Below, piece after piece: positions 35,617-43,440 of a stretch of DNA of 64,000 bases. The notes beneath the pieces are model-generated. The model ran no database searches. It was not told the origin of the DNA and saw nothing but the letters and a program-made list of their open reading frames with translations. Positions within the stretch are counted from its first letter, which is position 1. Each line of letters starts with the position of its first letter. The stretch comes from Lacticaseibacillus baoqingensis. Lineage in GTDB: Bacteria > Bacillota > Bacilli > Lactobacillales > Lactobacillaceae. The stretch is from the NCBI RefSeq assembly GCF_003946165.1, contig NZ_RHOI01000005.1, positions 60,066 to 124,065 of the forward strand, written 5' to 3'. The position numbers and the translations under genes were made by a program.

Positions 35617-35740
35617 AGGCTCACCTCCTACCAAGCAATTTCGCAAACAAGTGCTGCTTATCTCTAATCTCGGAAATCAAGAGTTGAGCGCATTGACCAA
35701 ATTCACTGTGTAAAAGTTTTGTAAAGGCTTACTTTTTCTA

Positions 35741-35769
35741 TTTACAAATTCGGTAAAACATGGTATCTT
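35741..35769 (+). promoter_or_regulatory. Promoter of the structured RNA candidate
   Basis: TTTACA (35741-35746), a 17-base spacer, then TATCTT (35764-35769) preceded by TGG (extended -10). It faces the hairpin-rich region and no protein gene lies in that direction for over 3 kb. Confidence 0.65.
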
Positions 35770-35775
35770 GATCAA

Positions 35776-36203
35776 ACGATCATGTGGCTGGGTATGGTGG
35801 TGCGCACTCCATAAGTTTTCCCAGACATCAACAGTGGGGCAGCCAGCCGGGGCAACCTGGGCCTCACACACGCTAAGAGATAAATCCCGAAGATGGCCTG
35901 GAAAGACTCGGGCACGGGCGAGACACTGGCGTACCACCCTCAAAGCAGGCTCAGACCTGCCAAGAGGCAAAAACGGCCAAGCCCTGAGCGCAAACTTAGG
36001 CATCGTATCCCAACAAACCGCGGTCCGGCAACCGCGCCTTGCCCTGCAAGGAATCGCCCGAGACACGTCAGCACACCACTGGACGTGTCTTTGTCGTGAG
36101 AGCGTGACTAATCGCGCTTTTAGGGGTGTAGGTAAGGCAGCCTGGGTGCGTCGCGGCACGCGGCGTGACCGGGATGACTTACCTGCACCCCCATTTCCTT
36201 GTT
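35776..36203 (+). ncRNA. Candidate structured non-coding RNA of about 430 nt, unidentified family
   Basis: No credible protein gene occupies 35617-36348; both overlapping open frames here are rich in Arg/Trp/Cys and have no domain. The plus strand holds a chain of clean helices: GGTGGTGCGC (35796-35805) with GCGTACCACC (35929-35938); GTGGGGC/GCCTCAC (35834-35867); GCAGG/CCTGC (35945-35960); CGCGGT/ACCGCG (36019-36036); CCTTGC/GCAAGG (36037-36051); AGACACGTC/GACGTGTCT (36061-36090); and a 14-pair 3' stem GGGGTGTAGGTAAG/CTTACCTGCACCCC (36123-36191) followed by a T-rich tail. The three imperfect pairs are G-U in plus-strand RNA and would be A-C mismatches on the minus strand, so plus is the transcribed strand. 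RNase P, tmRNA, SRP and 6S signatures were not found. Ends are approximate. Confidence 0.6.
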
Positions 36204-36280
36204 GAACGCGTTTAGAGCGTAAACTACCCCGCACCTCTGTTGCGATGATGCGCATTTGAAGAATCGCTCCCCACAAAAAA

Positions 36281-36327
36281 AACGGTTCTGCCATCTAACT
36301 CGTCCAGTTAGATGGCAGAACCGTTTG
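36281..36327 (-). terminator. Strong terminator of the ACT/PFL-like operon
   Basis: AAACGGTTCTGCCATCTAAC and its exact complement form a near-continuous 20-pair stem; on the minus strand eight T follow. It may also stop read-through of the plus-strand RNA. Confidence 0.88.
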
Positions 36328-36348
36328 ATGATCGACCAAAGCCTGTGG

Positions 36349-37692
36349 CTAATTCTTAAAACTGTGGATCGGGGCTGGAATATGGCCCCCGCGATTGACA
36401 AACACAGACGCATCCCCGGTATTGACTGCCATGATCGGCGCGGAGCCAAACAAGCCGCCAAACTCGATCGTCTCGCCAACGCCTTTACCGGGAACCGGAA
36501 TGACTCGTACAGCCGTGGTCTTGTTATTGATCATACCGATCGCCGCTTCATCAGCGATCATGCCAGAGATCGTGGTGGCCGGCGTATCGCCAGGCACGGC
36601 GATCATGTCTAACCCAACAGAGCACACGGCTGTCATGGCTTCCAGTTTTTCTAAGGTGATGTGTCCGGCAGCTGCAGCCTTGATCATGTTCGCATCTTCT
36701 GAAACCGGAATAAACGCCCCAGATAATCCGCCCACTCGCTCAGCGGCCATGATCCCGCCTTTTTTGACGGCGTCATTCAACAAGGCCAATGCGGCAGTCG
36801 TTCCTGGTGTGCCCACATGGCTTAAGCCTAACGTCTCCAAGATTTCTGCCACAGAATCCCCTTTGGCTGGGGTCGGTGCCAAAGACAGATCCACGATGTT
36901 AAATGGCACATTGAGGCGTTCAGCGGCGACTTCGCCGACGAATTGGCCCATGCGCGAGACCTTAAATGCAGTTTGTTTGATCGTTTCACAAATAACAGCA
37001 AAGCTGGCATCAGGCTGATTGGCGATCGCCCGCTGCACCACGCCAGGACCAGAAACGCCAGTGTTAATTGCGACGTCACCTTCAGAGACACCCCAAAAAG
37101 CGCCGGCCATGAACGGATTATCCTCAACAGCGTTACAAAAAACGACCAGCTTCATGGCGAGTTTGGGATCAATGGCCGCGATGTCTTTGACGACTGCACC
37201 CATACGTTTGACGGCATCCATGTTCAACCCGCTGCGCGTGGAACCGATATTCACAGACGCACACACCCGATCGGTAGCGGCAAGTGCGGCTGGGATCTGC
37301 GCCATCAACGCCAGATCGGCTGGTGTACATCCATTTTGCACAGTTGCTGAAAAACCGCCGATCAAATCGACAGCAACTGCTTTAGCAGCGTCATCCATGG
37401 CTTTAGCAAGGGGCAAAAAATCCGGGTGCGGATCTGCACCGGCTAACATGGCAATTGGCGTCACACTGATGCGTTTATTGACAATGGGGATCCCATATTC
37501 ACTAGAGATCGCATTCGCCACCGGCACCAATTGCTTGGCTTTGGTCGTGATCTTGTCATAGACTTTTGCAGCGGTTTTTTGAGTGTCATCGGTAATGCAA
37601 TCAAGCAGCGAGATGCCCATCGTAACTGTCCGAATATCCAGATTCTCTTCGGCGATCATCTGGATCGTTTCTTTGATTTGGTTGGTTTCCAT
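36349..37692 (-). CDS. PFL-like family protein (UPF0210/DUF711)
   Basis: Conserved protein of 447 aa related to the pyruvate formate-lyase fold but without a described reaction. Recognisable stretches: ITPIAM-type segment [31 protein letters not shown] (about 113-130), [23 protein letters not shown], and [21 protein letters not shown] at the C-terminus. It is always paired with a small ACT protein, here 17 bases upstream. Cytoplasmic. Confidence 0.88.
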   Translation of the reverse strand: METNQIKETIQMIAEENLDIRTVTMGISLLDCITDDTQKTAAKVYDKITTKAKQLVPVANAISSEYGIPIVNKRISVTPIAMLAGADPHPDFLPLAKAMDDAAKAVAVDLIGGFSATVQNGCTPADLALMAQIPAALAATDRVCASVNIGSTRSGLNMDAVKRMGAVVKDIAAIDPKLAMKLVVFCNAVEDNPFMAGAFWGVSEGDVAINTGVSGPGVVQRAIANQPDASFAVICETIKQTAFKVSRMGQFVGEVAAERLNVPFNIVDLSLAPTPAKGDSVAEILETLGLSHVGTPGTTAALALLNDAVKKGGIMAAERVGGLSGAFIPVSEDANMIKAAAAGHITLEKLEAMTAVCSVGLDMIAVPGDTPATTISGMIADEAAIGMINNKTTAVRVIPVPGKGVGETIEFGGLFGSAPIMAVNTGDASVFVNRGGHIPAPIHSFKN

Positions 37693-37709
37693 ACTGTCCC
37701 CCTACGCCA

Positions 37710-37976
37710 TTATAATTTGTGCATTGCGTCGAAGATCTCTTGGCGGGCGATCTTGATATCAACGCCGATCTCTTGGCCAAGAGTTTGCAGATCGTGCTTG
37801 ACCGCACCAAACTCTGCGCCTTCAGGCAATTTAGCCAATAACATCATCGTGAATGCCCCTTGCATGATCGTTTGCGACACATCGAGGATATTCACGTTTA
37901 ATTCTGCGAGCTTTGTAGTCACTTGGGCAATGATCCCAACTTTATCTGTTCCGATAACCGTCACGATTACTTGCAT
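37710..37976 (-). CDS. ACT-domain protein (UPF0237)
   Basis: Single ACT domain of 88 aa (MQVIVTVIGTDKVGIIAQVTTKLAELNVNILDVSQTI...), the usual size. ACT domains sense small ligands such as amino acids. Operon partner of the PFL-like gene, whose activity or expression it presumably tunes. The ligand is unknown. Confidence 0.9.
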   Translation of the reverse strand: MQVIVTVIGTDKVGIIAQVTTKLAELNVNILDVSQTIMQGAFTMMLLAKLPEGAEFGAVKHDLQTLGQEIGVDIKIARQEIFDAMHKL

Positions 37977-38067
37977 CAGTTTATCCTGCCTTTTCTAATG
38001 ATGGTTACATTCTACCATAACCACCGCCATTAGCTCTCATCATTCTATTATTGTTCGGTTTTAGCGC

Positions 38068-38124
38068 AAAAAAATAGCCCGCTATCTCCCGCCAAAATCC
38101 TGCGGTCAATACCGGGCTAACTGA
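38068..38124 (-). terminator. Terminator of pnuC
   Basis: Minus strand TAGCCCGGTAT and ATAGCGGGCTA arms with an inner CCGC/GCGG pair, then TTTTTTT. Confidence 0.75.
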
Positions 38125-38157
38125 TCTCAGGCCGCCATTGCGACCGCTTAGCCAGGA

Positions 38158-38922
38158 TTAATGTTGATTGGCGAGGTAGTTGGCTTTATGGAACCAAGCG
38201 ACACCTTTATCAAATAACGACACCATATCATTAGCAAAATAGAGCATGTACGTGAAGAACAGCGTCAAATTCGCGTCCCCTTGCATTGCTGTGATCCCCC
38301 ATAACGTGATCGACACCACACTTTGAACGATCCAGAAATAGTATTGATCAGAAAAACGCAGCGTCGCCAGCAGTGACCCGGTGATCCCAATAGTCCCAGC
38401 CAAGGCATCAACGATCGGCCGTGGTGAAATGAATAAATGCGTGTCCATCAAGTAAAGCAGCGCAAAGACCAACACGAAAAATACCGCTGTCCCAAGATAC
38501 CCCTTAGCGCCGACTTCGCTTAGCTTGCGCACCCGCTTGCCGACATTTTTGGCCCAACTTGGCATCACCAACACAGGGATATCTAACAAGATGATATAGC
38601 TGAATTGCAAGACCACATCAGCAAAGTTGCGTGAGCGTGCGGCAACAATGATATAGATCACCGCACTGACCAAACCAAACACGCCATTCAATGGACGCAC
38701 ATTGGTAATGGAAATCGTGCAGGTAAATCCTAACACCCCAGCAACCATCGCCAATACTGTCCATAAGGTCAGCTTATCGACGATCGTCGTACCAATGATC
38801 ACCCCGATTCCAAACATCAATAACATGTAGCTGGAAAACGTCCAGCCTCGCATTTGGCTCACATACCACCGCGGATCGAAGATACTCGTGATCGCTTTTT
38901 CATTATCTAAAGCTGAATTCAA
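38158..38922 (-). CDS. pnuC: PnuC-family nicotinamide riboside transporter
   Basis: Membrane carrier for nicotinamide riboside, feeding NAD synthesis; about 254 aa with seven hydrophobic segments. The family core ISITNVRPLNGVFGLVSAVIYIIVAARSRNFADVVLQ is visible. The start is placed at a TTG (38922) because AAAGGA lies nine bases before it. The longer frame would begin at 38955, on top of the expected transcription start. No NAD riboswitch fits into the 30-base leader. Confidence 0.85.
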   Translation of the reverse strand: MNSALDNEKAITSIFDPRWYVSQMRGWTFSSYMLLMFGIGVIIGTTIVDKLTLWTVLAMVAGVLGFTCTISITNVRPLNGVFGLVSAVIYIIVAARSRNFADVVLQFSYIILLDIPVLVMPSWAKNVGKRVRKLSEVGAKGYLGTAVFFVLVFALLYLMDTHLFISPRPIVDALAGTIGITGSLLATLRFSDQYYFWIVQSVVSITLWGITAMQGDANLTLFFTYMLYFANDMVSLFDKGVAWFHKANYLANQH

Positions 38923-38960
38923 AATGCCACGTCCTTTTCTGAAAAATAACTGCAAGAACG

Positions 38961-38990
38961 ATTATACCCAGACTTGTCGCTGAGGTTCAA
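38961..38990 (-). promoter_or_regulatory. Sigma-A promoter of pnuC
   Basis: Minus strand TTGAAC (38985-38990), 18-base spacer, TATAAT (38961-38966). It fixes the start codon downstream of 38955. Confidence 0.75.
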
Positions 38991-39010
38991 GCACAATCTG
39001 TAGATCGCCA

Positions 39011-39041
39011 TCAAAAAAAGCCACAACATCTTGTGGCTTTG
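39011..39041 (-). terminator. Terminator of the PepSY lipoprotein gene
   Basis: Minus strand AAAGCCACAAGATGTTGTGGCTTTTTTT hairpin and T-run. Confidence 0.85.
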
Positions 39042-39046
39042 ATCAC

Positions 39047-39631
39047 TCAATCGTCATTTTCAGCACTTAAAATTTCGGCTGAATACGCATCCAGGGTCAC
39101 CTCATGATTGCCTTGCGTCGTCTGCACCGTGACTTCCCACACGACTTGCCCGTCATCACGATCCAATTGCCAAGCAACGGCGCTGCCGCCGCCAGCTTGC
39201 GTGATAGCGATCTTGCTGGCGCGTTGGCGCGTGACCAATCCCGAGCGACTCAACGCCGCTTCTTGATCATCAGCTTCTAAGCTTTCTTGACTATGTTGCA
39301 ACACTTTGCCGTTTTCAGCATCCAGCGTCAACTTCACTTCATTTTGTGGATCTTGGCCTTCAAGCGTGTAATGATAACGCCCTTGTGCTGGTTCCAATTC
39401 CACACTGGTCACATGCGCTTGCGGAAATTGTTGCAGAAAATGCTGCCAGGCTTGATCTAGTGAGACCTTGATCGTTGCCGTTGGTGCTTGCGGCTTGGCT
39501 TGACTGCTGGTTGCTGATTGGCTGCTTGCTGATTGGCTGCTTGAAGCAGGCTGGGCTGGCTGCGCTTGGCGACAGCCGGCGAAGCTCAGCACCGCCACGC
39601 CAAGTAAAATTATCATCCCCGGTTTCATCAT
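39047..39631 (-). CDS. PepSY-domain lipoprotein
   Basis: Surface lipoprotein of 194 aa. The chosen start at 39631 (ATGATG, preceded by AAAGGAGGGGATC) gives a standard signal peptide with lipobox LSFAGC. A Ser/Gln/Ala linker follows, then two PepSY domains (about 55-120 and 130-190), each with the KVLQH or VWEVTVQT strand pattern and an acidic C-terminus. PepSY domains often inhibit peptidases or bind ligands; the partner here is unknown. Confidence 0.85.
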   Translation of the reverse strand: MMKPGMIILLGVAVLSFAGCRQAQPAQPASSSQSASSQSATSSQAKPQAPTATIKVSLDQAWQHFLQQFPQAHVTSVELEPAQGRYHYTLEGQDPQNEVKLTLDAENGKVLQHSQESLEADDQEAALSRSGLVTRQRASKIAITQAGGGSAVAWQLDRDDGQVVWEVTVQTTQGNHEVTLDAYSAEILSAENDD

Positions 39632-39771
39632 GATCCCCTCCTTTGGTTCATTGTACCAAGTTCCCCCAGTCGCCGTCACGTTGAAAATCAAACCGCTGGC
39701 CTTTTCAGCGCCACGATGGGGACAAAAAAATATCCCTTAGCTAAACAGCCAAGAGATCCGTTATTACCTGA

Positions 39772-39855
39772 TGCCGCAAACAGGAGTCGAACCTGCACAT
39801 GGATAACCATACAGCGACCTGAACACTGCGCGTCTGCCAATTCCGCCATTGCGGC
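39772..39855 (-). tRNA. tRNA-Leu (CAG)
   Basis: Class II tRNA with long variable arm; acceptor GCCGCAA/TTGCGGC type pairing, anticodon loop TTCAGGT, so CAG, reading CUG. Stand-alone gene, no encoded CCA. Confidence 0.95.
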
Positions 39856-39981
39856 AACAACATAAAATATTATAGCAAGCGCCCACGTAAAAAGCAACGG
39901 CATGGGCAAAAAAATCCTTTTGCCTGACTGATTGCGACACCCGCCTATCATCTGCGGTAAAATAAACCTTGAGGTGATCAC

Positions 39982-40818
39982 ATGCAGTTAATTTCAGCAA
40001 CACTCGTTCAACAAGTGATCCAGCCGCGGCCGACCGCTAGTTATAAAGGCAACTACGGCCGCATTTTGATCGTCGGCGGGAATGCCCGCTTTGGCGGGGC
40101 TGCGATCCTTTCAGCCAGTGCCGCGGTCTATGCCGGCGGGGGCTTGGTCAGCGTCGCCACTGACGCGGTCAACCGCGATGCGTTACACGCGCGCCTGCCA
40201 GAAGCCATGATCATCCCTTATGATGATGCTAATCTTGCTGACTTGCTCCAGTCTATGACCGTCATCGTTATCGGCCCTGGCCTGGGAACCGACGAAACGG
40301 CCTTAAAGGTTTTAAATACCGTCTTTGAAGCCGTTGCCCCTGAGCAAACCTTGATCATTGATGGTTCGGCGATCACCTTGGTGGCAACTCATCACATGCG
40401 CCTGCCAAAAGCGCGCTTCATCTGGACCCCGCACCAAATGGAATGGCAGCGGCTCAGCGGTATCGCCATTGCGGCGCAAACGCCAGCAGCCAATCAAGCC
40501 GCTGCGGCAAAATTGCCGGGTACCGTGATCGTCAAATCCCATCGCAGCGAGATCTTCACGCCAACACGAAGCTATCAAAATCCAGTCGGCAGCCCAGCGA
40601 TGGCAACCGGCGGGTCTGGAGATACCTTGACCGGGATCATTGCCGCTTTTGTCGGGCAATTTGGGCATCGCGACGCCAGTATTTTGGCGGCGGTTTACAC
40701 CCACAGCGCGGTGGCTGATCTAATCGCCAGCGATCATTACGTCGCGTTACCCAGCATGGTGATCCAAGCACTGCCTGGTTACATGGCCAAAATGGCCGCC
40801 GCTTCAGCAAACGACTAA
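39982..40818 (+). CDS. nnrD: ADP/ATP-dependent NAD(P)H-hydrate dehydratase
   Basis: Repairs hydrated NAD(P)H; 278 aa, carbohydrate-kinase-like fold. Motifs: GRILIVGGNARFGGAAILSA (about 24-43), WTPHQMEWQRL and the C-terminal GSPAMATGGSGDTLTGIIAAF (about 204-224) with catalytic Asp. No fused epimerase domain. Single gene convergent with rsuA. Confidence 0.93.
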   Translation: MQLISATLVQQVIQPRPTASYKGNYGRILIVGGNARFGGAAILSASAAVYAGGGLVSVATDAVNRDALHARLPEAMIIPYDDANLADLLQSMTVIVIGPGLGTDETALKVLNTVFEAVAPEQTLIIDGSAITLVATHHMRLPKARFIWTPHQMEWQRLSGIAIAAQTPAANQAAAAKLPGTVIVKSHRSEIFTPTRSYQNPVGSPAMATGGSGDTLTGIIAAFVGQFGHRDASILAAVYTHSAVADLIASDHYVALPSMVIQALPGYMAKMAAASAND

Positions 40819-40843
40819 TGGCAGTCAACCTGCACTGCGGACA

Positions 40844-40880
40844 AAAAAGGAGGGTGACGGTTGTCACCCTCCTTTTTTAT
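40844..40880. terminator. Bidirectional terminator between nnrD and rsuA
   Basis: AAAAAAGGAGGGTGAC and GTCACCCTCCTTTTTT form a near-perfect stem with A and T runs on both sides. Confidence 0.9.
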
Positions 40881-41569
40881 TCCGCCAACGCTGCCGCTTC
40901 AGTAGGCGCCAATGGTCGATAGGCGCCTAATGGCAGATCAGCTGGCAGGCGCAATGCCCCCATTTGGATCCGCTGCAGCGTGACCACCTCAGTCCCGACC
41001 GCATGAAACATGCGCTTGACTTGATGAAATTTGCCTTCGTGAATCGTGATCTCAGCTTTTTGCGCGGCGAGCACCCGCACCGACGCCGGTGCGCTCACAA
41101 AATCTTTAAACGCGATCCCCGCTTCCAACTCAGCCACCATCGCCGGAGTCACCGGCGCTTGCAGCGTGGCCACATAAGTCTTAGGGACATGCCGCTTGGG
41201 CGCTAACAGCTGATGTCCTAATGCGCCATCTGTAGTCAACAGCAACAAGCCTGTGGTGTCTTTATCCAGCCGGCCGACAGGAAACAACCCTGGGCGGCGA
41301 TCAGCTGGTGCGATCAAGTCTAACACCGTTTTTGCATGCGCATCGTTAGTGGCGGTGATCACCCCCGCCGGTTTGTTCAGCAAATAAGTTACCGCCAGCT
41401 GACCGCTAATCACTTGGCCATTGACGCTGATCTGGTTGGTGGCATCGACTGCCAAGCCGGCATCGCGCACGACTTGGCCATCCACCAAGACTTGCCGCTT
41501 GGCGATCAATGCCCGCACGACGCTGCGCGACCCCAGTTGCATGTGACTCAAATATTTATCTAATCGCAT
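40877..41569 (-). CDS. RsuA-family 16S rRNA pseudouridine synthase
   Basis: S4-domain pseudouridine synthase of 230 aa. Start at the ATG at 41569 (MRLDKYLSHMQLGSR) with CAGGTG upstream; the longer open frame overlaps the previous gene. The catalytic GRLDKDTTGLLLLT (about 103-116) has the active Asp; EGKFHQVKRMFHAVG is the C-terminal signature. Two bases after the flippase gene, as ytzG follows ytgP in Bacillus. Confidence 0.92.
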   Translation of the reverse strand: MRLDKYLSHMQLGSRSVVRALIAKRQVLVDGQVVRDAGLAVDATNQISVNGQVISGQLAVTYLLNKPAGVITATNDAHAKTVLDLIAPADRRPGLFPVGRLDKDTTGLLLLTTDGALGHQLLAPKRHVPKTYVATLQAPVTPAMVAELEAGIAFKDFVSAPASVRVLAAQKAEITIHEGKFHQVKRMFHAVGTEVVTLQRIQMGALRLPADLPLGAYRPLAPTEAAALAE

Positions 41570-41573
41570 TTTT

Positions 41574-43211
41574 TCACCTGATGTGTAGCCGCCGCCGTAA
41601 CCCAGCAATCCGCTGACCAATGATCAAATCGGCCAGTCGCGTTTTCAACACTGCATAGGCATAAACGCCGACTCCTAATGGCAAGGCGATCACGATCATG
41701 ACGATCGCCGTAATGGCAGAAGCGGGGTTCATGATCAAACTCAGCGTTTGCACGATGATGCGCACCACGGCAAACATCACCAATGAAAACGCAGTGATCC
41801 CGATCAAACGCCGCCATGTCTGCTTGTCCTTGTAGTGATAGCGGACCCGCAGCGAATGCAGCATCAAGCCGCTGGTTACCAGCATCCCAGCCATGGAGGC
41901 TAACGTCGGGCCATAAACGTTGAAAAAGAAGATCAATGGCCACTGCAAGGCAAACTTGACGCCAAAGCCGATCAGCATTTCACCGATTGCCAATTTATTA
42001 TGAAACAACCCTTGCAATAACGTCGCCAATACCGTGAATAAGCCTAGTAAGATCGCCAACAGACTCGATAGCTCTAACATATGGATACCCAAGGCATCAT
42101 AGCCATAAAACAAGACGTATAACGGCGTCGCGATCCCGGCCATGCCAATGGCGGCCGGTACCATCACAATATAAAACAACTGCAAGGTATTGGTGATTTG
42201 GGTGGCGACCTCACGCCGATCGCCGCGCGTGGCGGCAGCCGCCAGCAACGGCAACGCCGTGACGGCCATGGCCACCGCCAAACTGACGACGATCATGATC
42301 AATTTATTGGCATTGCCGGCAAACAAGGCATAGATCTCGTCGAGGCGCGGCTTCCCAACTAAATACCGTTGCTGCATCAAGGGATTGAACGTATATTGAT
42401 CGACAATGTAATACAAATTGATTGCCGAATCCAACACGATGAACGGAATGGCTTGCTTGAAGATATCGATCAAAATCTGACCGACGGAAATTTGGATCTG
42501 GTCGGCACTTTGCGCCGCCAGCCCAGCAAACCGTTCCTTTTGCCGGAATAAGTAGATCACTAAGAGGCTGAGCCCAAAAACTGCCCCCACAAACGCTGCG
42601 AAAGTTGATTGTGACACTGCATCGACGTAATTATGATTGCCTAAGCGCATGATCACATACGTCATCAGCAACATATAAATGATCCGCGCAACTTGCTCGA
42701 TGAACTGACTGATCGCACTAGGCGCCATTTCGTTATAGCCTTGGAAAAAGCCGCGCAACAAACTCATCAGCGGAATGATCAACAACGGCCAAGCCAACGA
42801 CCTAAACACCTGCGTCAGCGCCGGATCATGGACCGCCAACCATGGCGCCAACGCCCATAAGGCCCCACAAGAAATGAGGCCCATTGCCGACATCAATAAG
42901 GCCCCGTTCCAAAATAGTTTAAATCCAGTTTTATATTCATTGAGTGCATTATAATGGGCAACTTGCTTGGAGATCGCACTCGGGATCCCCGCAGTGCTGA
43001 TGATCAAAAAAACGCTGTAGATCTGATAACCCTTGGTAAATAAAGCGTTGGCGGTCAAAAAAGCCGCGCCCATCCAGATCCGCCACGGGACGATATAGAT
43101 CGCCCCTAGGATCCGGGAAAGAATGCTGCCGGCAGTCATCCACGCCGATCCCCGCAGCATCTGTTCCTTTGCAGACCGTTCAACGTGGGCTGCAGGTGTA
43201 TGTTTATCCAT
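41574..43211 (-). CDS. MurJ/YtgP-like lipid-linked oligosaccharide flippase
   Basis: MOP-superfamily membrane protein of 545 aa with about fourteen TM segments. It begins with a hydrophilic tail, then RGSAWMTAGSILSRILGAIYIVPW. The leuS-ytgP-ytzG order supports the YtgP (MurJ) assignment, the flippase for peptidoglycan lipid II. A polysaccharide repeat-unit flippase is the alternative, less likely away from the polysaccharide locus. Confidence 0.87.
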   Translation of the reverse strand: MDKHTPAAHVERSAKEQMLRGSAWMTAGSILSRILGAIYIVPWRIWMGAAFLTANALFTKGYQIYSVFLIISTAGIPSAISKQVAHYNALNEYKTGFKLFWNGALLMSAMGLISCGALWALAPWLAVHDPALTQVFRSLAWPLLIIPLMSLLRGFFQGYNEMAPSAISQFIEQVARIIYMLLMTYVIMRLGNHNYVDAVSQSTFAAFVGAVFGLSLLVIYLFRQKERFAGLAAQSADQIQISVGQILIDIFKQAIPFIVLDSAINLYYIVDQYTFNPLMQQRYLVGKPRLDEIYALFAGNANKLIMIVVSLAVAMAVTALPLLAAAATRGDRREVATQITNTLQLFYIVMVPAAIGMAGIATPLYVLFYGYDALGIHMLELSSLLAILLGLFTVLATLLQGLFHNKLAIGEMLIGFGVKFALQWPLIFFFNVYGPTLASMAGMLVTSGLMLHSLRVRYHYKDKQTWRRLIGITAFSLVMFAVVRIIVQTLSLIMNPASAITAIVMIVIALPLGVGVYAYAVLKTRLADLIIGQRIAGLRRRLHIR

Positions 43212-43248
43212 TTAAAAAGGACGCTCCTCACAATGCCAGATACTTTAT

Positions 43249-43277
43249 ATTTTAATTGAAAGCCCGCCCCCTTTCAA
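43249..43277 (-). promoter_or_regulatory. Sigma-A promoter of the flippase-rsuA unit
   Basis: Minus strand TTGAAA (43272-43277), 17-base spacer, TAAAAT (43249-43254). Confidence 0.75.
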
Positions 43278-43347
43278 CGCCAACCCGCCTTGTGTCACGC
43301 TGCACCTATAAAACTTCCATGCCAAAAACAGCGCTTAACGGCAACGC

Positions 43348-43393
43348 AAACGCCGATGACCAGCGTGCTTACGGCGCGAGTCATCGGCGTTTT
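43348..43393. terminator. Terminator of leuS
   Basis: Thirteen-base arms AAACGCCGATGAC and GTCATCGGCGTTT with a 19-base loop; T-run on the plus side, weaker on the minus side. Confidence 0.65.
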
Positions 43394-43440
43394 GAGGCTA
43401 AACTTTGGATTAGTGACGCTTTTATTAAGGCAATTAAAAC

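Noticed and set aside
35617..35700. Late-competence (cin-box) promoter for coiA
   Set aside because: Only loose similarity (TGCGAAATT) to TACGAATA; not convincing.
35776..36203. RNase P RNA or tmRNA at this position
   Set aside because: Length fits, but GAGGAAAGTCC and the RNase P 3' core are absent on both strands, and there are no tRNA-like ends or tag frame for tmRNA.
35677..36294. Long open frames on both strands across the coiA-PFL gap (205 aa minus, 145 aa plus)
   Set aside because: Both are rich in Arg, Trp and Cys, lack ribosome sites and any domain, and overlap a hairpin-rich region; they are chance frames in GC-rich non-coding sequence.
38923..38955. Upstream start for pnuC
   Set aside because: It coincides with the predicted transcription start; the TTG at 38922 has AAAGGA at the right distance.
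38923..38960. NAD-sensing riboswitch before pnuC
   Set aside because: The TATAAT at 38961-38966 leaves a leader of about 30 bases, too short for an aptamer.
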